DNA from: Acidobacteriota bacterium | GTDB taxonomy: Bacteria; Acidobacteriota; Terriglobia; Terriglobales; Acidobacteriaceae | NCBI GenBank assembly: GCA_021780095.1 | Contig: JAJXZK010000283.1 | Location: 1-14,614, forward strand | Direction of reading: 5' to 3' | Length of the DNA: 14,614 nt | Shown: piece after piece, positions 8,822-14,614 of the stretch | Layout: the number at the start of each line of letters is the position of its first letter | Position numbering within the stretch: position 1 is the stretch's first letter | The notes under the pieces: model-generated | Database searches by the model: none | What the model saw: the letters and a program-made list of their open reading frames with translations, nothing else | Told to the model about the DNA's origin: nothing | Position numbers and translations under genes: made by a program

Positions 8822-9937
8822 CTAAACCGCGTGCATTGCCTGGTTACAATCGATGATTTCGTTCAGGACTTCGAAGACGTGTTTTCCCATCTCCTTGGTG
8901 CTGACAATTTGCTGATCGGGTTGATTGGTGCGGGCCAGGTCCGCGGTACGATAGCCAGCGGTCAGCACGCGTTGGACAGCCGTCTCAATCGCCTGCGCTT
9001 CCTGCTCCATTCCGGCGGAGTGTCGCAGCAACATTGCTCCCGTCAGAATGGCACCGAGAGGATTTGCCTTTCCGGTGCCCGCAATGTCCGGTGCCGAGCC
9101 ATGGACCGGCTCATATAGATTGACCTTGCCGCCAATCGTTGCGGAGGGCAGCATTCCCAGTGAACCGGTGATCACGGCCGCCTCATCGGAAAGAATGTCG
9201 CCGAACAAATTTTCCGTCAGCACCACATCGAAGTTGCGGGGGATGTTCATCAGGTGCATCGCGCAGGCATCGACATATTGATGCTCAAGCGTGACATCGG
9301 GATATTCCGCAGCAATCTCTGTGACGGTGGCGCGCCACAGCTGCGAAACTTCCAGCACGTTCGCCTTATCGACTGAAGTGACTTTATGACGGCGTTTTTG
9401 CGCCAATTCAAACGCGATGCGCGCCACGCGCACCACTTCCTCGCGGCTGTATTGCATGGTGTTGAGCGCGACACCGGTTTCGCGCTCCCAGGAGCGCGGC
9501 GTGCCGAAGTACAAACCGCCCAGCAATTCGCGCACAAACAGGATATCCGCGCCCTCCGTGACTTCCGGACGCAGCGGGGAGTTGTTGCTTAGGGGCGCAT
9601 ACGCAACTGAGGGGCGAAGATTTGCGAAGCCGCCCAGGGCTTGCCGCAACTGCAGCAGGCCAGCTTCCGGACGCTTATCCGGTGGAAGGGAATTGAACTC
9701 GTTTCCACCCACCGCGCCCAAAAGAACTGCATCGCTATCGAGGGCTGCTTCCAGCGTTGCCGGAGGTAAGGGCGATCCATGCTGACGAATGGCAATGCCG
9801 CCGATCGGTTTCTCTGTGAAGTGAAATGCGGAGCCGTTCCACTGGCTGATCGCTTCCAGGATCAAAACCGCCTCGTGCGTGACTTCGGGGCCAATCCCGT
9901 CGCCGGGAACCAGAGTCACCTTGATTTCTTGTGGCAT
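8822..9937 (-). CDS. leuB: 3-isopropylmalate dehydrogenase
   Basis: NAD-dependent oxidation and decarboxylation of 3-isopropylmalate to 2-ketoisocaproate. The 371-residue protein opens with '[14 protein letters not shown]'. Substrate arginines lie at Arg98 ('LQLRQAL'), Arg108 ('NLRPSVAY') and Arg136 ('FVRELLGG'). The catalytic and metal site has Lys191 ('SVDKANVLE'), Asp223, Asp247 and Asp251 ('[13 protein letters not shown]'). The dinucleotide loop '[18 protein letters not shown]' (276-293) is typical of LeuB rather than isocitrate dehydrogenase. ATG 9937 has AGGAG 5 nt upstream and is chosen over an adjacent in-frame TTG (9940). The gene lies 88-91 bp after leuA. Confidence 0.97.
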   Translation of the reverse strand: MPQEIKVTLVPGDGIGPEVTHEAVLILEAISQWNGSAFHFTEKPIGGIAIRQHGSPLPPATLEAALDSDAVLLGAVGGNEFNSLPPDKRPEAGLLQLRQALGGFANLRPSVAYAPLSNNSPLRPEVTEGADILFVRELLGGLYFGTPRSWERETGVALNTMQYSREEVVRVARIAFELAQKRRHKVTSVDKANVLEVSQLWRATVTEIAAEYPDVTLEHQYVDACAMHLMNIPRNFDVVLTENLFGDILSDEAAVITGSLGMLPSATIGGKVNLYEPVHGSAPDIAGTGKANPLGAILTGAMLLRHSAGMEQEAQAIETAVQRVLTAGYRTADLARTNQPDQQIVSTKEMGKHVFEVLNEIIDCNQAMHAV

Positions 9938-9942
9938 CAAAA

Positions 9943-9947
9943 CTCCT
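9943..9947 (-). promoter_or_regulatory. Ribosome binding site for leuB
   Basis: AGGAG on the minus strand, 5 nt before ATG 9937. It supports ATG over the TTG immediately before it. Confidence 0.6.
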
Positions 9948-9992
9948 GAGTGGGGGGCCTCGCGTTCGATCCGGGGCCGGTTATCTATTTAT

Positions 9993-10007
9993 CGATTGTC
10001 GCAATCG
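9993..10007. repeat. Small hairpin in the leuA-leuB gap
   Basis: A perfect 6-bp inverted repeat (CGATTG and CAATCG, 3-nt loop) lies midway in the gap between leuA and leuB. In the leuA transcript it is followed by ATAAATAGAT and not by a U-run, so it is not a standard terminator. It could be a processing or stability element, or chance. Confidence 0.3.
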
Positions 10008-10028
10008 CAATCTTGCGCGGCGACCGTG

Positions 10029-11249
10029 TCACAGCTGCGGGGCAGCGACAGCGCTCGAACCGGACGAGCCATGCTGGCCTAGGTTCGGCGACTGGCGCAG
10101 ATGGGTCAGCATAATGCTGACCAGATCCTGATCGAAGACAGATTTCTTGCGGTCTGCGACTTCAATGAATCGCTCATAGGCCAAATCCAGATCTGGGCGG
10201 CTCAAACTAAAGCCCAGCTCCTTCAGACGATGGTTCAAGGCGCGACGTCCAGAATGCTTTCCCAGAACCATCTTGTTCGCAGGTACGCCCACCTGCGATG
10301 GGGTCATGATTTCATAGCATAGTGGATTGGACATGACGCCGTGCTGATGAATGCCGGCTTCGTGCGAAAATGCGTTGCTTCCGACAACCGCTTTATTCGG
10401 CGCCGGCGCGAACGTGATGATCTCGCTCAACATCTGGCTGGTCGGATACAACTGGGTCAGATCGAGGTTGTGCTTGAACGGCAATTGGTCGTGACGCACA
10501 TGCATGGCCGCCGCTAATTCTTCCAGCGCAGCGTTGCCGGCCCGTTCCCCAATTCCGTTGATGGTGCATTCTACCTGCCGGGCGCCTGCTTCCAGCGCCG
10601 CCAGGCTATTCGCCACGGCGAGGCCAAGATCGTTATGGCAGTGGCTGGAGAACACGATGTTTTCCGCGCCGCGAATGCGCTCGTTCATCAACCGGAACAT
10701 GGAAGCATATTCGTGAGGGACGGTATATCCCACGGTGTCGGGCAGGTTGATTACGGTGGCTCCGGCATCAACCGCAACCTGAACCATTTCGCACAAAAAG
10801 TTTCTGTCGGACCGGGAGGCGTCTTCCGGGGAGAATTCAACGTCATCGACATAGTTGCGTGCCATGCGAACCGATTTATCCGTCAGCTCCAGCGCCTGCT
10901 CACGAGAGATTTGCAGTTTGTATTCCAAATGAATGTCGGAGCTGGCGAGAAAAATGTGGATGCGGGACTTGGCTGCGGGTTCGAGCGCTCGGGCGGCAGC
11001 AACAATATCTTCTTCCTTGGCGCGCGACAGGGAACAGATGCGCGGGCCTTTCACTTCGTGCGCGACTTGCCTGACCGAGGCAAAGTCGCCCTCGGACGCG
11101 ATAGCGAAGCCGGCCTCAATGACATCGACACCGAGCGATTCCAATTGCTTGGCCAGTCGAACTTTCTCTGCCATATACATGCTGCAGCCGGGGGATTGTT
11201 CTCCGTCGCGGAGGGTGGTATCGAAGAAAAAGATTTGATCCTGATCCAT
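10029..11249 (-). CDS. leuA: 2-isopropylmalate synthase lacking the C-terminal regulatory domain
   Basis: Condenses acetyl-CoA with 2-ketoisovalerate to 2-isopropylmalate, the committed step of leucine synthesis. The HMGL-like TIM barrel is complete: 'DTTLRDGEQSPG' (10-21) with Arg14, Asp15 and Glu17; 'VIEAGFAIAS' (43-52); 'VEFSPEDASR' (137-146); 'INLPDTVGYTVP' (167-178); His203 and His205 in 'SHCHNDLG'; and 'GIGERAGNA' with Asn239, which completes the metal site. The linker subdomain follows ('GSNAFSHEAGIHQHG' 290-304, 'VLGKHSGRRAL' 328-338, 'DRKKSVFDQDL' 366-376). The protein then ends at 406 with a Ser/Gly/Ala tail. Ordinary bacterial LeuA is about 510-525 residues, with a leucine-binding LeuA_dimer domain after this point; here it is absent. 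The reading frame past the stop does not resemble that domain. ATG 11249 has AAGGGG about 5 nt upstream. It is first in the operon and divergent from the LysR gene. Homocitrate or citramalate synthase is less likely given the leuBCD neighbours. Confidence 0.92.
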   Translation of the reverse strand: MDQDQIFFFDTTLRDGEQSPGCSMYMAEKVRLAKQLESLGVDVIEAGFAIASEGDFASVRQVAHEVKGPRICSLSRAKEEDIVAAARALEPAAKSRIHIFLASSDIHLEYKLQISREQALELTDKSVRMARNYVDDVEFSPEDASRSDRNFLCEMVQVAVDAGATVINLPDTVGYTVPHEYASMFRLMNERIRGAENIVFSSHCHNDLGLAVANSLAALEAGARQVECTINGIGERAGNAALEELAAAMHVRHDQLPFKHNLDLTQLYPTSQMLSEIITFAPAPNKAVVGSNAFSHEAGIHQHGVMSNPLCYEIMTPSQVGVPANKMVLGKHSGRRALNHRLKELGFSLSRPDLDLAYERFIEVADRKKSVFDQDLVSIMLTHLRQSPNLGQHGSSGSSAVAAPQL

Positions 11250-11295
11250 GGCATCCCCTTGTGGGTGACAAAGTCAAAACAGCCTTTGTTCTCCT

Positions 11296-11323
11296 ACAGT
11301 AGCATAAACTTATCTAATGTTAA
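11296..11323 (-). promoter_or_regulatory. Candidate leuA operon promoter
   Basis: On the minus strand TTAACA (11323-11318) is followed after 16 nt by TACTGT (11301-11296). An alternative -10 is TATGCT (11306-11301). It lies about 47 nt before the leuA start in an AT-rich stretch. The imperfect hexamers fit a promoter that needs an activator. Predicted by eye only. Confidence 0.4.
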
Positions 11324-11340
11324 CTTCTATTCGTATTAGA
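11313..11340. promoter_or_regulatory. Candidate LysR-type operator between leuA and the regulator gene
   Basis: A 28-bp inverted repeat, TCTAAT-N16-ATTAGA, spans most of the gap between the two predicted -10 elements and encloses a GTTAAC palindrome (11319-11324). Next to it, ATAAACTTAT (11304-11313) has inverted ATAA/TTAT arms. LysR-type regulators usually bind AT-rich dyads of T-N11-A type placed like this between divergent genes; T11311 to A11323 fits that spacing. Which dyad is the true site is not decided. Confidence 0.4.
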
Positions 11341-11347
11341 ATATATT
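11320..11347 (+). promoter_or_regulatory. Candidate promoter of the LysR-type regulator gene
   Basis: TTAACT (11320-11325), 16-nt spacer, TATATT (11342-11347), about 40 nt before the regulator's ATG. The -35 overlaps that of the divergent leuA promoter candidate, so one bound protein could affect both. Confidence 0.4.
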
Positions 11348-11387
11348 ATCGACGGCGCTGTGGTCTCGTCTGATCGAAGGACACCCG

Positions 11388-12311
11388 ATGGACCTGTTTC
11401 AATTGGAAACATTTATGGCGGTTGCGGAGGAGAAGAGTTTTTCTCGCGCAGCTGTCAAATTGCATCGTACCCAGCCGGCAATCAGCCAGGTGATTCGCAA
11501 GCTGGAAGTGGAAATGGATGAGGTGCTGTTCGACCGCGCCGCTCGCGACGCCACGTTGACGGCTGCAGGCGAGTTATTGCGGGAGTATGCGGAGCGATTG
11601 CTGAACCTGCGGGGCGAGGCAACAACAGCGTTGTCGGAGCTGCGTTCGCTGCATCGCGGTCGGCTGAATGTCGCGGCGAATGAATATACGTGCTTGTATT
11701 TGTTGCCGGTGATTGATGTGTTTCGTCGCCTGTCTCCGCAGATTCACGTCACCGTGCATCGGTCGCTGGCCAGCCGCATGGCGGAAGAACTGCTGCAGCA
11801 CTCGGTGGAGTTGGGCATCGTTTCCTATCGGCCCGACGATCCGCAGGTTCGGTCTATCGTGGTGTATCGCGACGACCTTGTGTTCGTCATGCATCCCGGA
11901 CATCCGCTGGCGCACGCGAAAGAGGTTTCCATTCGCGATTTAGGAGCGGAAAATTTTGTTGCCCACAATGTGCCGTCGCCGCTGCGGCAAAAAGTGATGC
12001 AGGCATTTCAGCGCCATAAGACACCGCTGAACATGGCGGTGGAGCTGCCGAGTCTGGAGGCCATCAAACGTTTCGTCGCGATGGGGAATGGCGTAGCTTT
12101 GTTGCCGGGGCTGACGGCGCGCCAGGAAATCGAGCGCGGAGAACTGGTGCAACTGCGGGTGCCGGAACTGGCGTTTGAGCGGCGGCTGCGCGTGGTCCAT
12201 CGCAGGCAGGCAAATCTTTCGCACGCTTCGCTGGCGTTCTTGAAAGTTGTCGAATCGATGGCCAACGAGCGCGGCGATCCATTTCACTTTCAGGTGGAAA
12301 AAGGCACGTAG
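11388..12311 (+). CDS. LysR-type transcriptional regulator, divergent from leuA
   Basis: A 307-residue DNA-binding regulator. Residues 1-60 are the LysR winged helix-turn-helix ('FMAVAEEKSFSRAAVKLHRT', then 'QPAISQVIRKLE' and 'LFDR'). A linker helix spans about 60-88, and a periplasmic-binding-protein-like effector domain about 91-295 starts with 'GRLNVAANEYTCLYLLP'. Such proteins act as cytosolic tetramers. ATG 11388 has GAAGGA 7 nt upstream. It is the only plus-strand gene here and shares a 138-bp region with leuA. By the usual LysR pattern it probably represses its own promoter and activates or represses the leu-ilv genes in response to a pathway intermediate such as 2-isopropylmalate or acetolactate. 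The effector is inference: it is not recognisable as IlvY or LeuO by sequence reading alone. It converges with otsB, 96 bp away. Confidence 0.93.
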   Translation: MDLFQLETFMAVAEEKSFSRAAVKLHRTQPAISQVIRKLEVEMDEVLFDRAARDATLTAAGELLREYAERLLNLRGEATTALSELRSLHRGRLNVAANEYTCLYLLPVIDVFRRLSPQIHVTVHRSLASRMAEELLQHSVELGIVSYRPDDPQVRSIVVYRDDLVFVMHPGHPLAHAKEVSIRDLGAENFVAHNVPSPLRQKVMQAFQRHKTPLNMAVELPSLEAIKRFVAMGNGVALLPGLTARQEIERGELVQLRVPELAFERRLRVVHRRQANLSHASLAFLKVVESMANERGDPFHFQVEKGT

Positions 12312-12407
12312 ACGGTGGAGGCGACACTTTTGGAGGGGCAAATCGCCTGTGAACCCCGAGTTTCGCTCAGTTCCAGACGTCTACATGTTCTAAATCTTTA
12401 CTCACAT
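12312..12407. other. Convergent intergenic gap between the LysR-type gene and otsB
   Basis: This gap must contain or permit termination from both sides, but no clear terminator is seen. AGGCGA (12319-12324) pairs with TCGCCT (12343-12348) across an 18-nt loop without a following T-run. An 8-bp palindrome AGACGTCT lies at 12375-12382. Neither supports a confident call. Confidence 0.35.
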
Positions 12408-13196
12408 CTATGCCGAAATTCGGCTCAACCACAGTTCTAAAAAGCCGATCAACTCATCCGGGGGCTTGAGCCATATATTGGCCCTTGTTTCCCGATATTC
12501 GGGTCGCACCAGAACAGAAAGCCCGCGATTCGCGAGCACACAAAATGCATCTTCATCCGTGAGATCGTCTCCTAGAAAAGCGATCGGAGCCTGGGGATTT
12601 AAATCCTCTAAAATCGCAGCTACGGCGTCTCCCTTGTCAGGATGAGCGACACGCAGCTCTAGGCCGCCTTCAAAATTGAACAGCTTGATTCCTGGCTGTT
12701 CGGCCAGTAGGGCCCATCCCTCCCGCACGCGCGTTTGAAGCCGTTCGATTTCGGCATCAGGCAATCCACGCCAATGGATGGCAATGCCACCGTGCTTGAT
12801 TTCAGACCGCGATGCCAAGTTTGCGCCGATCAACCATGTCTCGGCTTGTGTCAGAACCGCGGCGACCTGCGGATCGATGGCAGTTTGCTGGTAGGTTCCG
12901 TCGACCCCCAAATGTTCCATGCCATGGGTGCCCCATATTTCCAGAGGAGTGAATGAGCGAAATAGAGTCTTCAAATCACGAATGGGTCGTCCAGTAATCA
13001 CGATGACCCTTGTCTTGCGGCATCGAACGATCGCATTGAGGATGCATTCGACGCGCGGATAGGGGTACGCCAGGTCGCGTTCTTGTTGAAACGGCGCCAG
13101 CGTACCGTCGTAGTCAACCAGGAGGACGGATTCGGTTGCAGGACTCAACCGGTCCATGAAATCCGTAAGTGCGGTCTTCGCAGATGGGTCCTCCAT
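12408..13196 (-). CDS. otsB: Trehalose-6-phosphate phosphatase
   Basis: HAD-superfamily phosphatase that removes the phosphate from trehalose 6-phosphate to give trehalose, a compatible solute and stress protectant. The 262-residue protein has all core motifs: I 'VDYDGTLAP' with Asp28 nucleophile and Asp30; II 'VITGR' with Thr68; III Lys188 ('HPDKGDA'); and IV 'GDDLTDEDAF' with Asp210, Asp211 and Asp214. The cap domain (about 100-180) includes 'WGTHGMEH' and 'FNFEGGLELR', typical of OtsB. Length matches the family (about 250-270). ATG 13196 follows the otsA stop (13200-13198) by one base and has AGGG about 6 nt upstream within otsA, so the two are probably co-translated. Confidence 0.96.
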   Translation of the reverse strand: MEDPSAKTALTDFMDRLSPATESVLLVDYDGTLAPFQQERDLAYPYPRVECILNAIVRCRKTRVIVITGRPIRDLKTLFRSFTPLEIWGTHGMEHLGVDGTYQQTAIDPQVAAVLTQAETWLIGANLASRSEIKHGGIAIHWRGLPDAEIERLQTRVREGWALLAEQPGIKLFNFEGGLELRVAHPDKGDAVAAILEDLNPQAPIAFLGDDLTDEDAFCVLANRGLSVLVRPEYRETRANIWLKPPDELIGFLELWLSRISA

Positions 13197-13197
13197 G

Positions 13198-14614
13198 TTA
13201 TCCCTGTGTTCTGCGTAGAGTTGCGTTTGTGGGCGTCGTCTTTTTCAGGCGAAGCTCACAGAGAGCTCCAATCAGGCTGCCCGCCCACCAGTAGATGTTG
13301 TGTTCCTTGACGGAACTTCGCATGCGGCGCATCCGATCAATCATCTCGCCAATGTCCATGTTGAGCGCTTGCGCCACTGCGTCCGCGGTCGCCTGAATGT
13401 CATATGGGTTCACAATGATGGCATCGCGCAGTTCCCTGGCGGCTCCGGTGAATCGGCTTAGGATCAGGACCCCTCGATCATCCTGCCGCGCGGCTACATA
13501 TTCCTTGGCCACCAGGTTCATCCCGTCATGCAGGGAGGTGACCATACATAAATGTGCCGCACGATAGTAGCGTCGCACTTGTTGATGCGTGTGTTGACGG
13601 TTCAGTAAAACGATTGGTCTCCATTTGCCGCGTTTGAAGCGATCATTGATGCGGTTGGCCTCCGCCTCCACTTCCCTCTGAAAATCGGCATACCGTGGGA
13701 TACTGCTGCGGCTGGGGGCGCCAATCTGAATCAACGTGAACTTGTTCTGATAACGCGGATGCCTCTCCAAAAAAGACTCGACCGCCTGGAAGCGCTCGAG
13801 AATGCCTTTCGTATAATCCACGCGGTCGACACCAACACCCAGGAAAGTCGCCTCGATGCCGAGTTCCGCGATGAGCGCGCTGCGTTCTTCTTCGGCACTG
13901 ATCTCGCCTGGAGCACTGGGTGTCTCGCCGGTAAAGTCCACGCTAATCGGGAACGGCAGCACGGTGGACCAATGGTCGCGACGCTTGACAGAAAAGTGTT
14001 CCCAGTCGACCCGCGACTCAAGTACGCGATCCACCGTATTGAGAAAGTTGTTGCAGTGGGCTTGGACATGAAACCCGATCAGGTCCGCGCCGAGCAGCCC
14101 ATCCAACAGTTCCTCTTGCCAGGGGCAGATGCCAAACGATTCTGGATTGGGCCAGGGAATGTGCCAGAAGATCGCAATTCTTGCATGAGGAAGCCGATCC
14201 TTCAGCATGCGCGGCAGCAAGGCAAAATGATAGTCCTGAATCAGGACGACGGGATGTTCCTCGTCTGCAATTTCCTCCACGAGCGCGTCCGCAAATCTCT
14301 CATTGACTTTGTTGTAGAACTCCCAGTCCGATGCGCGAAATGTCGGGCGGGTATGCGCGATGTGGCAGAGCGGCCACAGCCCCTCGTTCGCGAAACCGTT
14401 GTAGTAGCCCGCTTCTTCTTCTGCACTGAGCCAGACACGACGCAGCGTATATCGGGGATCGTCCGGCGGAACTTGCAACCGGTCTTGCCTGTCCACGGTT
14501 TCCGCGTCTGCATTGCCACTTCCATGGGCTACCCAGGTTCCGTTGCAGGCACAAAGAATCGGCTCTATGGCTGTAACCAGGCCGCTGGCCGGCACTGTGA
14601 ACGTTATGACGTTG
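13198..14614 (-). CDS. otsA: Alpha,alpha-trehalose-phosphate synthase, GT20 (N-terminus cut by window edge)
   Basis: Transfers glucose from a nucleotide sugar (UDP-glucose in the E. coli enzyme) to glucose 6-phosphate, giving trehalose 6-phosphate for OtsB. The frame stays open to the right edge (471 residues visible), so the true start lies outside. A GTG at 14595 is in frame but falls just before conserved sequence and is not the likely start. Counting from Asn1 at 14613: 'PASGLVTA' and 'GTWVAHGSG' (sugar-phosphate end), 'NEGLWPLCH', 'IQDYHFALLP' with Asp127, 'FWHIPWP', 'GVDRVDYTKG' with Arg264 and Lys269 (donor phosphates), and 'SLHDGMNLVAKEY' with Asp363, Asn366 and Glu371. These match the GT20 catalytic set of E. 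coli OtsA. Related glucosylglycerol-phosphate synthases share the fold, but the adjoining otsB makes trehalose the likely product. Confidence 0.94.
   Translation of the reverse strand, partial: NVITFTVPASGLVTAIEPILCACNGTWVAHGSGNADAETVDRQDRLQVPPDDPRYTLRRVWLSAEEEAGYYNGFANEGLWPLCHIAHTRPTFRASDWEFYNKVNERFADALVEEIADEEHPVVLIQDYHFALLPRMLKDRLPHARIAIFWHIPWPNPESFGICPWQEELLDGLLGADLIGFHVQAHCNNFLNTVDRVLESRVDWEHFSVKRRDHWSTVLPFPISVDFTGETPSAPGEISAEEERSALIAELGIEATFLGVGVDRVDYTKGILERFQAVESFLERHPRYQNKFTLIQIGAPSRSSIPRYADFQREVEAEANRINDRFKRGKWRPIVLLNRQHTHQQVRRYYRAAHLCMVTSLHDGMNLVAKEYVAARQDDRGVLILSRFTGAARELRDAIIVNPYDIQATADAVAQALNMDIGEMIDRMRRMRSSVKEHNIYWWAGSLIGALCELRLKKTTPTNATLRRTQG

Noticed and set aside
11250..11300. 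Leucine-rich leader peptide, attenuator or T-box before leuA
   Set aside because: The predicted leader is only about 40 nt and contains no short frame with Leu, Ile or Val codon runs and no terminator/antiterminator pair.
10635..11339. Plus-strand open frame of 234 codons opposite the leuA 5' half and its leader
   Set aside because: It is antisense to conserved leuA catalytic sequence and would run through the promoter region.
12412..12424. GCCGAA-A-TTCGGC near-palindrome at the end of otsB
   Set aside because: It lies inside coding sequence, has too small a loop, and is not followed by a T-run on either strand.
13186..13200. AGGGATAACA sequence resembling part of a homing endonuclease site at the otsA/otsB junction
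   Set aside because: It is a partial match only and is explained by the otsA stop codon plus the otsB ribosome binding site.

Overview
The window is about 14.6 kb of GC-rich bacterial DNA (roughly 57-59% by eye). It is almost fully coding and looks like chromosomal housekeeping sequence. Protein style and gene content (long trehalose-6-phosphate synthase of the 'PASGLVTA...WVAHGSG' type, class I ketol-acid reductoisomerase, 567-residue dihydroxy-acid dehydratase, soluble CNBD-histidine kinase) suggest an Acidobacteriota member of the Terriglobia/Koribacter kind. That placement is inferred from family resemblance, not from a search. I see no rRNA, tRNA, CRISPR array, insertion sequence or phage gene.

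Layout, left to right. (1) 1-1359, minus strand: the N-terminal 453 residues of a soluble histidine kinase with a degenerate cyclic-nucleotide-binding-like domain, cut by the left edge. (2) 1510-11249, minus strand: eight genes transcribed right to left as leuA-leuB-leuC-leuD-ilvD-ilvB-ilvN-ilvC. Several junctions overlap or nearly touch (leuC/leuD 2 nt, leuD/ilvD GTGA overlap, ilvD/ilvB 14 nt, ilvB/ilvN 12 nt). A 9-bp inverted repeat followed by a U-rich run at the ilvC stop codon is a good candidate terminator for the whole unit. (3) 11250-11387: an AT-rich divergent regulatory region with back-to-back promoter-like elements that share a GTTAAC core. (4) 11388-12311, plus strand: a LysR-type regulator. 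(5) 12408-14614, minus strand: otsB and the C-terminal part of otsA, convergent with the regulator, with otsA cut by the right edge.

How the genes work together. IlvB/IlvN, IlvC and IlvD make 2-ketoisovalerate from pyruvate, and 2-keto-3-methylvalerate from pyruvate plus 2-ketobutyrate. LeuA, LeuC/LeuD and LeuB extend 2-ketoisovalerate to 2-ketoisocaproate. Only the final transaminase (and any threonine deaminase or citramalate synthase) is missing. The LysR regulator is placed to sense an intermediate and control both itself and leuA. OtsA/OtsB are a separate two-step trehalose synthesis pair.

The most unusual feature is that LeuA is only 406 residues. Its catalytic barrel and linker subdomain are intact, but the C-terminal leucine-binding regulatory domain of ordinary 2-isopropylmalate synthases is absent, and the 88 bp before leuB leaves no room for it. 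The histidine kinase is also unusual: it lacks a recognisable phosphate-binding cassette in its CNBD-like domain and has a long insertion between the phospho-acceptor helix and the ATPase domain. Nothing else departs clearly from ordinary metabolism, and I do not claim a new multi-gene system here.
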